Below are positions 9,091 to 16,343 of a stretch of DNA of 36,195 nt, piece by piece (position 1 is the stretch's first letter; every line of letters begins with the position of its first letter). The translations under genes were made by a program, and so were the position numbers. The DNA is from Curtobacterium sp. 'Ferrero' (GTDB lineage: Bacteria; Actinomycetota; Actinomycetes; Actinomycetales; Microbacteriaceae), in the NCBI RefSeq assembly GCF_002412165.1, contig NZ_NXIA01000025.1, forward strand, positions 1-36,195. Direction: 5' to 3'. The notes under the pieces are model-generated. The model was not told where the DNA came from. It ran no database searches and worked only from the letters and a program-made list of their open reading frames with translations.

Positions 9091-10020
9091 GTGCAGCGGA
9101 TCGACGGACGACCCGTCGACGACGTGGTCGCCTCCGAGGGCGGCGCGTACGCGCCGTTCCCCCTGCGTGACGAGCCCGCCCGGTGGGACCTCGTCCGCAC
9201 GGACGTCGCCACGGGCGTCGGACCGGTCGTCGTCCACCACCGACCCGGCCCCGATCCCGTCCTGCTCCTGCACGGCGTCGCCGGGTCCTGGACCACGTGG
9301 ACGCCGTTGCTCGACGCCGTCGACGGGTTCCGCGGACGTGGCGTCGTCCTCGTCGACCTGCCGGGGTGGGGTGCGTCGCCGGCCCCGTCCGAGCCGATCC
9401 CGCTCGCCGTCGCGGTCGAGGTCGTGGCCGCCGTGCTCGACACGCTCGACACCGGCCCCGTGCACGTCGTCGGGCACTCGATGGGCGCGTTCGTGGCGCT
9501 GCACCTGGCCGTCGTGCTGCCGGGACGCGTGCGGTCGATCGCGCTGGTGTCACCGACGACCGCCGCGACCGTCCGGGCCGCCCGGCACCCGTGGCCCGCG
9601 CTCCGGTCGCTGCCGGCCTACACCCTCCTGCGCGCGGGACTGCTCGTCACCGGACGGGCCGCGGTGCCGTTGCTCCGTGCGGCCGCGGCGGTCGGGCTGC
9701 TGCGGGTGCTCGCCGCGCCGGTGTTCACGCACGTGCGGCGGCTCGACCGCAGCGTCCTCGACGCCTTCGTCCGGGAGCTGCGTCCGCGCGAGTTCCTCGC
9801 GGCGGCACGTGCGGCCGCGGCGTACGACACCGACCGGTGGCGGAGCATCGCGTGCCCGGTCGTCGCGGTGCTCGGGCGCGACGACGTGTTCGCCCGGCCG
9901 ACCGACCTCGACGAGCTGCGGACCGCCGTGCCGCACGCCCGGACGGTCCTGCTGGACGACTGCGGCCACTTCGCGCACGTCGAGCACCCGGGCGCGGTGG
10001 CGCGACTCCTCGTCCCCTGA
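9091..10020 (+). CDS. Alpha/beta hydrolase
   Basis: A 309-residue alpha/beta-hydrolase-fold enzyme of unknown substrate. The oxyanion HG motif is at 61-62 (LLLHGVAGS). The nucleophile S130 is in GHSMG, the acid is in the LGRDDVF segment (D264 or D265) and the base is H293 in CGHFAHVEHP, so the triad is complete. An Arg/Ala/Leu-rich cap with a helical stretch spans about 160-245. It starts at GTG 9091 with GGAGG four bases upstream; an earlier in-frame start at 9010 would overlap the peroxiredoxin gene. It lies 53 bp after that gene on the same strand and may be co-transcribed. Peroxidase- or esterase-like roles cannot be separated from sequence. Confidence 0.85.
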   Translation: MQRIDGRPVDDVVASEGGAYAPFPLRDEPARWDLVRTDVATGVGPVVVHHRPGPDPVLLLHGVAGSWTTWTPLLDAVDGFRGRGVVLVDLPGWGASPAPSEPIPLAVAVEVVAAVLDTLDTGPVHVVGHSMGAFVALHLAVVLPGRVRSIALVSPTTAATVRAARHPWPALRSLPAYTLLRAGLLVTGRAAVPLLRAAAAVGLLRVLAAPVFTHVRRLDRSVLDAFVRELRPREFLAAARAAAAYDTDRWRSIACPVVAVLGRDDVFARPTDLDELRTAVPHARTVLLDDCGHFAHVEHPGAVARLLVP

Positions 10021-10029
10021 CGACGCCGT

Positions 10030-10152
10030 GCGACGGTCGCGGTCGGGAGGGACGACGCCGTCGCTGTCGTGCGACAGCGGTCGCGTCGTGGTGCGGTGCG
10101 CGCGACGGTTGCGGTCGGCAGGAACGTCGCTGTCGCTGTCGTGCGACGACGG
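10030..10152. repeat. Imperfect 51-bp direct repeat, period 72
   Basis: Between the convergent genes ending at 10020 and 10245, a unit starting GCGACGGTYGCGGTCGG occurs at 10030-10080 and 10102-10152 with about seven mismatches in 51 positions. Each copy ends in a CGCTGTCGTGCGAC palindromic core. The core resembles the CTGTCG...CGACAG repeats at the left edge of the window, so the two regions may carry the same repeat family. Confidence 0.65.
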
Positions 10153-10170
10153 TGCCGTCGCACGACAGCG
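10134..10170. terminator. 14-bp-stem hairpin between convergent genes
   Basis: CGCTGTCGTGCGAC (10134-10147) and its perfect reverse complement (10157-10170) flank a 9-base loop. It sits in the 224-bp gap between two convergent genes, where a bidirectional terminator is expected. There is no T-tract on either side. The stem also includes the end of the second direct-repeat copy, so repeat and terminator functions overlap. Confidence 0.6.
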
Positions 10171-10244
10171 GCCGAGCGGGGGCCCGGCCGAACGTGACGC
10201 CCGGCCGAGCGGGGGTCCGGCCGAGCGGCGCGGTCGGCCGCCCG

Positions 10245-11816
10245 TCAGACCCGGGCGGGGAAGGTCGCGGCGACGCGGGCGCGCACCTCGGCCCGGACGG
10301 CGGCACGCATGTGGGGCGAGAACAGTGCGTGGTCGCCGTCGGGCACCCGCACGACGTCGACCGCGTCCCCGAAGCGGCGCAGCGCACGCCGGCCGCCGAG
10401 CCGGTCGAACAGCTCGGCGTCCTCCGGGGCGACGATCAGGACGACCTCGCTCCCGTGCCGCACGAGCGGCGCCACGTGGCCGACGACTCCGCCGGCGCGG
10501 TCCCGGCGGGCGACGCGGTCGCGCAGTCCCTTCGGCACCCACCGGTTGTACTGCTCGCGCAGCCGACGCCGGAGGTCCGAGGGCTCGTCGACCGCGCGCA
10601 CGTGGTCGGCGTAGCTCCCGGGGGCGGCGGGGGTCCGGCGGTAGTCGTTCGGGCTGATCTCGACGACGAGCCGCGGCGACTCGTCCACGGCGCGGCCGGC
10701 GAGCCAGGCACCGGCGCACATGCCGACGAGGGCGAGCCGCTCCGAGGGCACGTCGAGGGCCTGCAGGACGTCGGACTGGTCGTCGATCCACTCCTGCGCG
10801 AACATGAAGTCGCGTTCGTCCGGGCGGACCGTCGAGCTCTCACCCGTCCCGCGTCGGTCGAGTCGGATGACGCGGGCGCCGTCGCGGGCGAGGTCGCGGG
10901 CGAGCGCCACCTGGTAGTCGGTCGCGCCCACGCGGTGCTCGGCGGAGCCGTTGTGGAGCACCACGACGGGGGCGTCGTGGTCCTGCACGCTCGACACCGT
11001 CTCGATGCCGAAGAGCTCTGCCGGGCCGATGCGGACGATGCGCTCCGAGACCCGGCCGTCCACGTCGAGGACCTCGTCGAGCGGCGGTGGCGTCACAGGA
11101 CGGGCGGTGTCGGGGGCCCAGGCGTCGAGCCAGTCGACCACGGCCTCGACGGCGTCGTCGGGGATGCGGGCGTGCATGCTCGTGCGGTCGAGGAGCTCGG
11201 CGCTCCCCGGCACCTCCACGCGCTCCACGGCGCCGAGCCGCTTCGGTGCGGGCTGACCGGGCCGCGCGAACACCGCCGTCGGTGCCGCGCGCGGGGCGTA
11301 CGCGAGTGCTCCGAGGACCTCGGCCTCGGCGTCGTCGACGTCGATGCCGACGAGGGTCTCGTACCCGTCGAGCACCCGGTCCGGTCCGATCGTCATGGTC
11401 GCCAGGGCCCGCTGCCCGCGGAGCCACGCCCGGCCGGACGCCGGAGCGTCCCAGAGCACCAGGCCGTCGTCGTCACCGGCGGCCTGCGCGGCGACGAGCG
11501 CGGCGGAGGCGAGGCCGACGAACGCGATCCGGTCGACGCCGGCGCTGCGCAGCAGCGCGGCCGCGTGTCCCGCGGACCGGACCTGCGCGTACGGGTCGGT
11601 GTCGGGGGCGGCGTCCCCACGTCCGGACGGGTCGTAGCGGACGGAGGCCACGCCACGGGCCTCCAGACGGTCCGCCAGCAGCCGGAGGGTGCGGTACGCG
11701 ATGACGCCCTCCTGGCCGAGCGGGGGGACCACGACGACCCCGGCGCGTGCGGCGGCGGGCAGGTGCAGGGCGACCCGCAGCGCGGGGCGTCCCGACCAAC
11801 CGTGCCGGACGCTCAC
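10245..11816 (-). CDS. Tandem two-domain alpha/beta hydrolase of the carrier-protein cassette
   Basis: This 523-residue protein holds two alpha/beta-hydrolase units. Domain 1 (about 25-235) begins VVVVPPLGQEG; its elbow reads FVGLASAA, with no standard G-x-S-x-G nucleophile, and it looks catalytically weak or inactive. Domain 2 (about 280-520) has VVVLHNGSAEHRVG, then RLDRRGTGES, and an elbow VGMCAGA placing cysteine C367 where serine is usual; likely partners are D466 (VAPEDAELF) and H496 (DGDHALF). Paired hydrolases with this look are known in exosortase-A polysaccharide loci, which also carry a dedicated carrier protein. It starts at GTG 11816 in a GTGA overlap with the ligase gene and ends a four-gene coupled operon. 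Release or transfer of a carrier-bound aminoacyl product is the likely role, by inference. Confidence 0.8.
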   Translation of the reverse strand: MSVRHGWSGRPALRVALHLPAAARAGVVVVPPLGQEGVIAYRTLRLLADRLEARGVASVRYDPSGRGDAAPDTDPYAQVRSAGHAAALLRSAGVDRIAFVGLASAALVAAQAAGDDDGLVLWDAPASGRAWLRGQRALATMTIGPDRVLDGYETLVGIDVDDAEAEVLGALAYAPRAAPTAVFARPGQPAPKRLGAVERVEVPGSAELLDRTSMHARIPDDAVEAVVDWLDAWAPDTARPVTPPPLDEVLDVDGRVSERIVRIGPAELFGIETVSSVQDHDAPVVVLHNGSAEHRVGATDYQVALARDLARDGARVIRLDRRGTGESSTVRPDERDFMFAQEWIDDQSDVLQALDVPSERLALVGMCAGAWLAGRAVDESPRLVVEISPNDYRRTPAAPGSYADHVRAVDEPSDLRRRLREQYNRWVPKGLRDRVARRDRAGGVVGHVAPLVRHGSEVVLIVAPEDAELFDRLGGRRALRRFGDAVDVVRVPDGDHALFSPHMRAAVRAEVRARVAATFPARV

Positions 11817-12745
11817 AGGGCGAGCGCTGCGCGGACATCCGACGGCCAGGCGTCGGGGTCCGTGCCGTGGGCGGCGAACAGGGCGATGGTGATGCGCTCG
11901 AGGCCGAAGGCGATGCATGCGCTGTGGGCGACCTCGCCGTCGGCGGTGCGGATCCCGAACGAGGTGCCGAAGTGGTCCTCGTGCAGGTTCGCGGAGCTGA
12001 TCGCGGTGGCGTCGTGGTCGGGCCCGTACACCGGGGTGACGAACTCGAACTTGAGCGCCTGCTCGACCTGGTTGCGGGCGAGCATCTGCCCGACCCGGCC
12101 GAAGAAGGGGTCGTTCGCGGGGACCACGTCGATCTCGAGCCCGAACGACTCGAGCAGGTCGCGCATCACCGGGATGCGGTCGTCGCGGTGGGCCCGCGCA
12201 GCTTCCTGCGTGCCGATGTGCACGAACTCGTGCATGTGGAACGCCTGCAGACGCATCGGGTCGAGGGAGGGCTCGCGGCGGAACGAGTCGCCGACGATGT
12301 CGAAGGTGCGGCCGGCCTGCGGGACCGTGTCGCCGACGAGGCCGTACACCGGGTGGCACACGGCCGGCGTCAGCATGAGGTCGGCCGGCTCGAGGAAGGT
12401 CTCCCACCGCTCCCCGCGCTCGCGGGCGGCGAGGAGTGCCCGGTGCGTGCGGTCGTCGCCGGTGAAGCCGGAGATCGACGCCGCCAGGTCGGGGAACGAG
12501 GCGATGTAGTCGGTGCGCTCGAACGAGGCGAGCGGCTCGACCGGCGGGAAGCGCAGCACGTCGGCGTGCAGGTCGGCCTGGCTGCGGACGGCCGCGGCGT
12601 CGACGGCGCCGTAGACGCGCTCGAAGACGCCGGTGCGGCCGTACAGGCCGGGCGAACCCAGGTCGATGAGGACCCCGTCGGAGAGCAGGCCCTCGCGGAG
12701 CGCGGCACGGGCGCTGTCGAGGTCGGTGCTGAGGTGGATGGTCAC
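11813..12745 (-). CDS. Amino acid:[carrier protein] ligase (SerRS-like)
   Basis: The 310-residue protein resembles the amino acid:[carrier protein] ligases first described in Bradyrhizobium. These are truncated homologues of the atypical archaeal seryl-tRNA synthetase that lack the tRNA-binding domain. They adenylate a small amino acid and transfer it to the phosphopantetheine of a carrier protein. The three zinc ligands of that family are recognisable: C130 (TPAVCHPVYG), E173 (FHMHEFVHIG) and C277 (AHSACIAFG). Class II motif 2 is seen in FRREPS (155-160) and motif 3 in GLERI (281-285, R284). No tRNA-binding arm is present. It starts at GTG 12745 overlapping the dehydrogenase stop, and its cognate carrier is two genes upstream. 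The amino acid is probably glycine or alanine by family precedent. Confidence 0.88.
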   Translation of the reverse strand: MTIHLSTDLDSARAALREGLLSDGVLIDLGSPGLYGRTGVFERVYGAVDAAAVRSQADLHADVLRFPPVEPLASFERTDYIASFPDLAASISGFTGDDRTHRALLAARERGERWETFLEPADLMLTPAVCHPVYGLVGDTVPQAGRTFDIVGDSFRREPSLDPMRLQAFHMHEFVHIGTQEAARAHRDDRIPVMRDLLESFGLEIDVVPANDPFFGRVGQMLARNQVEQALKFEFVTPVYGPDHDATAISSANLHEDHFGTSFGIRTADGEVAHSACIAFGLERITIALFAAHGTDPDAWPSDVRAALAL

Positions 12746-13941
12746 AGGATGGCTCCCGTCATGAGCGCCAGTCCGGCGTCGTTGTGGAGGAGGCGGTCGT
12801 TGCTCACCATGACGGCGGCCCCGTTCGCGTCCCGGAGGTGGCGGCCGAGGCTGGTCGGACCGCCGGCGGCGTACCCGGCGATCCCGACGATGCGCAGCGC
12901 CTTGGTGACGAGGTCGGTGACCCGTTCGGATGCACCCACCTTGAGGGCGTTCGCGGCGAGGGCGAACGCGGGGGAGTCGAGCACGGCGACGTCGTCCGCG
13001 ACGGTGTCGAACCGCTGGGCGGCGTGGCGCACCGTGTCCGCCAGCGACTGCAGTTCGACCAGGAGCTCGGCGAGCCGCAGCGCGCCCGGCGGCGTCGTGC
13101 CGACCGCCGCGCGGGCCTGCTTGCGCACTGCCTTCCGGGCCCGGTCGGCGGCGTCGGCGGCGATGCCGAGCCAGACCGAGGCCCAGAGCACGTGCGAGAC
13201 CGGCAGCACCGTGCGGGCGGAGATCTGGGCGTAGTCGTCGCGGAGGACGTGGTCGACGGTGGTCTCCGCGTCGAGCAGCCAGCCGTTGCTGCAGGTGCCG
13301 CGGAGCCCGAGCGTGTCCCAGGTGGAGGTCTGCGTCAGGACGGTGTCACCCGGCAGGCACACCACGAGGCGCTGGTCGGACGCGGGGGCGTCGACGTCGC
13401 TGCGGGCCGTGACGAGGATCGCGTCCGCCTCCGTGGCGTACGAGATCACCGGTGCGTCCTTCCGGAGCCGGATGCGTCCGGTGGCGTCGGGCTCGAGCGC
13501 GCAGGTGCTGCGCCGCGCGTCTCCGCCGATGCCCTTCTCGGTCGTCGAGGACGCCAGCAACGCACCGTCCCGGACCCGCTCGACGAGCGTCGTCACGCCG
13601 GCGGCGTCGCCACCGTTCCGCCAGAGGGCCATCGCCTGACCGTGGTGCATGGCGAACACCATCGCCGTCGCGGCGCACGCACGGCCCAGCTCGGTGGCGA
13701 TGACGGAGAGCTCCGCGAGCGTCGCGCCCTCGCCCCCGAACTCGGCCGGGACCGACGCGCCGAGCAGCCCGTGCTCCCGCATCGCGGCGATCGCCTCACG
13801 CGGCGGGCGTGCGTCCCGGTCGACGTCGTCGGCGAACAGTCGTGCGACGTCCGCGACGAGCGCCGTGCGACCGGCGAACCGCGCGCCGCGGTCGCTGCCG
13901 GCGACGTCGTCCGAGGGCGGCGTCGCCTCGAGCAGCGTCAC
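12742..13941 (-). CDS. Acyl-CoA dehydrogenase-fold flavoprotein
   Basis: This 399-residue protein has the acyl-CoA dehydrogenase layout: helical N-terminal domain (EHGLLGASVPAEFGGEG near 57-72), beta middle domain (about 127-235) and helical C-terminal domain with GYAAGG near 356-361 and RHLRDANGAA near 367-376. It should bind FAD. In typical members RDA is followed by a YEGT-like motif carrying the base; here the stretch is VMVSNDRLLHND, so that glutamate is not evident. Its overlaps with the carrier protein gene (start GTG 13941) and the ligase gene suggest that it acts on an aminoacyl-carrier thioester rather than acyl-CoA. Precedent exists in prolyl-carrier dehydrogenases of pyrrole biosynthesis. 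Dehydrogenation or a monooxygenase-type reaction are both possible. Confidence 0.82.
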   Translation of the reverse strand: MTLLEATPPSDDVAGSDRGARFAGRTALVADVARLFADDVDRDARPPREAIAAMREHGLLGASVPAEFGGEGATLAELSVIATELGRACAATAMVFAMHHGQAMALWRNGGDAAGVTTLVERVRDGALLASSTTEKGIGGDARRSTCALEPDATGRIRLRKDAPVISYATEADAILVTARSDVDAPASDQRLVVCLPGDTVLTQTSTWDTLGLRGTCSNGWLLDAETTVDHVLRDDYAQISARTVLPVSHVLWASVWLGIAADAADRARKAVRKQARAAVGTTPPGALRLAELLVELQSLADTVRHAAQRFDTVADDVAVLDSPAFALAANALKVGASERVTDLVTKALRIVGIAGYAAGGPTSLGRHLRDANGAAVMVSNDRLLHNDAGLALMTGAIL

Positions 13942-14225
13942 GCCGCCAGTCCGGCGGCCTGCACGATCGACTCGACCGTCGCGAAGGTCGACCGCGTGAG
14001 GACGCTGTCGGGGAACTCGACGTCGAGCTCGTTCTCGACCGCGAGCATGACGTTCACGGTGGCGTGCGACGTCAGCCCGAGCGCGTAGAGGTCCGCGATG
14101 GACGCGACGTCCCACGCGTCGACGGTGAGACGCCCGTGGTCGGCGAGCGCACGCCGCACGGCGTGTTCGGTCGAGGGGTCGGCGAGCGCGACGGCGCTCG
14201 CGGAGGTCTGCTGATCCTGGTCCAT
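13938..14225 (-). CDS. Dedicated carrier protein for the ligase
   Basis: A 95-residue acidic acyl-carrier-type protein. The predicted phosphopantetheine serine is S53 in LGLTSHATVNVML (49-61); TSH replaces the DSL/DSI of fatty-acid carriers such as the one at 1832-2080. The following helix (VENELDVEFPD) is typical of recognition helix II. It is the first gene of the GTGA-overlap chain with the dehydrogenase, ligase and hydrolase. No ribosome binding site is visible before ATG 14225; instead TAGCGT lies seven bases upstream, so the transcript probably starts at the ATG. The dedicated transferase gene is just upstream on the same strand. Confidence 0.85.
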   Translation of the reverse strand: MDQDQQTSASAVALADPSTEHAVRRALADHGRLTVDAWDVASIADLYALGLTSHATVNVMLAVENELDVEFPDSVLTRSTFATVESIVQAAGLAA

Positions 14226-14232
14226 GCCCGCA

Positions 14233-14238
14233 ACGCTA
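14233..14238 (-). promoter_or_regulatory. Leaderless -10 for the carrier-protein operon
   Basis: On the minus strand TAGCGT lies exactly seven bases before ATG 14225, with no Shine-Dalgarno between. This is the TANNNT -10 arrangement of leaderless actinobacterial transcripts. A weak TTTTCC sits 16 bp further upstream. The operon would thus have its own promoter inside the 101-bp gap after the transferase gene. Confidence 0.55.
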
Positions 14239-14326
14239 AGGCGGAACCGGCCCCGGAAAACCGCTCCCCGGGTGCGCGAAACCGCATCCGCGATCGTGAT
14301 CCTGAAGATGTGTACAGGCGGCTCGA

Positions 14327-14704
14327 TCAGCGCTCGGACAGCGCGACCGCGACCGCGACCGCCAGCCCGCGCTCGTGGGACAGGGACACCGAGACCGGCC
14401 CGCATCCCGTCCGCTCGGCCAGGGCGGCGGCGGCACCGGAGAGCTCCACGACGGGTGCGCCGTCCTCGTCGAGGACGACGGCGACGTCGCGCAGGGGGAC
14501 GCCGTCGGAGCGGGCCGGGCGGAGCAGCTTGACCACCGCCTCCTTCGCGGCGAAGCGAGCGGCGAGCCGCTCCGGGTCGTCACCGGTGTCGTCACGTTCC
14601 CGTGCGGTGAACAGCCGGTCGAGGTAGCGCTCGCCGTGGGCGGCGATGCCGGCGGCGACGTCCTCGGCAGCGGCGAGGTCCGTCCCCGTGCGGATCACGG
14701 TCAT
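14327..14704 (-). CDS. AcpS-type 4'-phosphopantetheinyl transferase
   Basis: A 125-residue AcpS-family enzyme that would attach phosphopantetheine from CoA to a carrier-protein serine. The magnesium-binding residues fit: D9 in GTDL and E55 in RFAAKEAVVK. The conserved SLSH segment is near the C-terminus (VSVSLSHERG). Length is normal. It lies 101 bp upstream of the dedicated carrier protein on the same strand and likely primes it, although it could also be the only AcpS of the cell; the window cannot decide. The start at ATG 14704 has TACCCT seven bases upstream and no ribosome binding site, pointing to a leaderless transcript. A hairpin separates it from the preceding lipoprotein gene. Confidence 0.87.
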   Translation of the reverse strand: MTVIRTGTDLAAAEDVAAGIAAHGERYLDRLFTARERDDTGDDPERLAARFAAKEAVVKLLRPARSDGVPLRDVAVVLDEDGAPVVELSGAAAALAERTGCGPVSVSLSHERGLAVAVAVALSER

Positions 14705-14711
14705 GGTCGCC

Positions 14712-14717
14712 AGGGTA
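14712..14717 (-). promoter_or_regulatory. Leaderless -10 for the transferase gene
   Basis: TACCCT on the minus strand ends seven bases before ATG 14704. There is no Shine-Dalgarno sequence. The element lies just past the terminator hairpin at 14722-14748, so the gene appears to be insulated from the operon upstream and transcribed on its own. Confidence 0.55.
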
Positions 14718-14721
14718 CGCG

Positions 14722-14748
14722 GGCGACGGGGCCGTGTGCCCCGTCGCC
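14722..14748 (-). terminator. 10-bp-stem hairpin after the lipoprotein gene
   Basis: GGCGACGGGG and CCCCGTCGCC flank a 7-base loop. The hairpin begins 8 bp past the lipoprotein stop at 14757 on the minus strand, ahead of the transferase promoter. It has no T-tract. Position and stem strength support a terminator for the reductase-lipoprotein operon. Confidence 0.6.
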
Positions 14749-14756
14749 GCTGCGCC

Positions 14757-15359
14757 TCAGTGGTACTGCGGTGGCCAGTCGAACGGTGCCGGGCGGTGCG
14801 GTACCTCGCCGACCGTGGTCACGTCGATCACGACCTGCCGCAGGTTCGTCAGCTCGATCGACCGTGGGTTGCCGTAGTACCGGCGACCGTCGACCCACAC
14901 GGTCGTCTCGCCGCGGAGGCCCCCGACGTGCCAGGCGTCGAACGTCACACCCCACTCGTCGAAGAACTGTCCGAGCGTGAACGTCTCCTTCGTCGGGGAC
15001 TCCACGTGGATGATGCCGGAGGTGTCGTGCGTGTGTATCTGCGCCGCGAACCGCTGCCGGTCCGAGTGCCCGATGTTCCCCGGCACCGTCACGGGGGTGT
15101 CGCCCTCGAGGACGGTCAGGTGGGTGTGCACGTGCTCGGCGAGGCGCTGCCCCCACACGTTCGACAGTCCGGCGGCGTCGGCCCGTGCGGCGAGGTCGGT
15201 CGGGGCGGGCCACGGCGGGGCGTCGACGGTCGTCCTCGCGCCCACGCCCACGCCCGCCACCGGGCCGATCGCCGGACCCGTCGCGCAGCCGGCGAGGACG
15301 AGCACCGCGCCGAGCCCGCCCACGACCGCGGCGGACACGCGGGCGACGGTCGTGTTCAC
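14757..15359 (-). CDS. His-rich lipoprotein of unknown function
   Basis: A 200-residue lipoprotein: a short N-terminal segment with a hydrophobic stretch (about 8-22) ends in the lipobox LAGC with C25 as lipidation site. The mature part carries a histidine cluster: H76, H78 and H80 (EHVHTHLTV), H98, H109 and H111 (IHTHD) and H118 (IIHVESP). A FTLGQFFDEWG segment follows. I do not recognise a named family. The histidine spacing suggests metal binding outside the membrane, possibly copper or zinc, which is inference. It starts at GTG 15359 in a GTGA overlap with the aldo/keto reductase stop and is therefore probably translated from the same message. A hairpin follows. Confidence 0.78.
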   Translation of the reverse strand: MNTTVARVSAAVVGGLGAVLVLAGCATGPAIGPVAGVGVGARTTVDAPPWPAPTDLAARADAAGLSNVWGQRLAEHVHTHLTVLEGDTPVTVPGNIGHSDRQRFAAQIHTHDTSGIIHVESPTKETFTLGQFFDEWGVTFDAWHVGGLRGETTVWVDGRRYYGNPRSIELTNLRQVVIDVTTVGEVPHRPAPFDWPPQYH

Positions 15360-16336
15360 CACCGGTCGTGCACCGACGAGCGGAACCACTCGTCGTACAG
15401 GTCGTGGACGGTGCGGTCGAGGCCGGGGACCTCGCGGAGCGAGCCGGCACCCGCGTTGGACCGTGCCTGCTCGGGGTTGCGGGCTCCCGGGATCGCCGCC
15501 GTGACACCGTCCTGCGCGATGACCCAGGCGATGGCGGCCTGGGGCACCGAGACGCCGTCGGGCAGGGACGCCGCGAAGGCCTGCGCCGCGCGGACGCCGT
15601 CCTCGAAGTCGATGCCGCTGAACGTCTCGCCCTGGTCGAAGGCCTCGCCGTGCCGGTTGTAGTTGCGGTGGTCCTGCTCGGGGAAGGTCGTGTCAGCCGT
15701 GTACCTGCCGGAGAGCAACCCCGATGCCAGCGGGACGCGCGCCAGGACGGCGACCCCTGCCTCCCGGGCGGCGGGGAGGACCCGGTCCAGCGGCTTCAAC
15801 CGGAACGCGTTGAGGATGATCTGGACGCTCGCGACGCCGGGCCGGGCGATCGCGGTGAGGGCCTGGTCGGCCGTCTCGACGGAGACGCCGTAGGCGGCGA
15901 CCGAGCCGTCGGCGACGAGCGCGTCGAGGGCGTCGTACACGGCGTCGTCTGCGAAGACCTCGGTCGGCGGGCAGTGCAGCTGGACGAGGTCGAGCGTGTC
16001 CTGGCGGAGGTTCCGGCGGCAGCGGTCGACCCACTCGCGGAAGTTCGCGGCCACGTAGTTCGACGGCACCTGCTCGGCCCGCCGACCCATCTTGGTGGCG
16101 ATCGTGAGCGGCACGTCCGGGTTCGCGGCCCGCCACGACCCGATGAGCTGCTCGCTCCGACCGTCGCCGTAGACGTCGGCGGTGTCGAACAGGGTGACCC
16201 CGGCCTCGACGGAGGCGTCCATCACGGCGGCGGCGTCCTGCTCGCTGACGGGACCCCAGTCACCGCCGAACTGCCACGTGCCGAGACCGACGGGGGAGAC
16301 TGAGCGGCCGGTGCGGCCGAGGGGGCGACTCTGCAT
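15356..16336 (-). CDS. Aldo/keto reductase
   Basis: A 326-residue NADPH-dependent aldo/keto reductase. The catalytic tetrad is visible: D51 (or D54) and Y56 in FDTADVYGDGRSE, K82 in ATKMG and H121 in LVQLHCPP. The C-terminal nucleotide-binding stretch AIPGARNPEQARSN is typical of bacterial members such as the YajO/potassium-channel-beta-like group. The natural substrate is unknown. Start ATG 16336 has TACGCT seven bases upstream and no ribosome binding site. The stop overlaps the start of the lipoprotein gene. Nothing ties it to the amino acid:carrier cassette beyond strand and proximity; a hairpin and a separate promoter lie between. Confidence 0.92.
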   Translation of the reverse strand: MQSRPLGRTGRSVSPVGLGTWQFGGDWGPVSEQDAAAVMDASVEAGVTLFDTADVYGDGRSEQLIGSWRAANPDVPLTIATKMGRRAEQVPSNYVAANFREWVDRCRRNLRQDTLDLVQLHCPPTEVFADDAVYDALDALVADGSVAAYGVSVETADQALTAIARPGVASVQIILNAFRLKPLDRVLPAAREAGVAVLARVPLASGLLSGRYTADTTFPEQDHRNYNRHGEAFDQGETFSGIDFEDGVRAAQAFAASLPDGVSVPQAAIAWVIAQDGVTAAIPGARNPEQARSNAGAGSLREVPGLDRTVHDLYDEWFRSSVHDRW

Positions 16337-16343
16337 GCCGCCG

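Noticed and set aside
11817..12407. An N-terminal extension of the two-domain hydrolase frame up to 12407
   Set aside because: It overlaps the ligase gene in another frame and is Arg/Pro/Ala-rich; the GTGA overlap gives the start at 11816.
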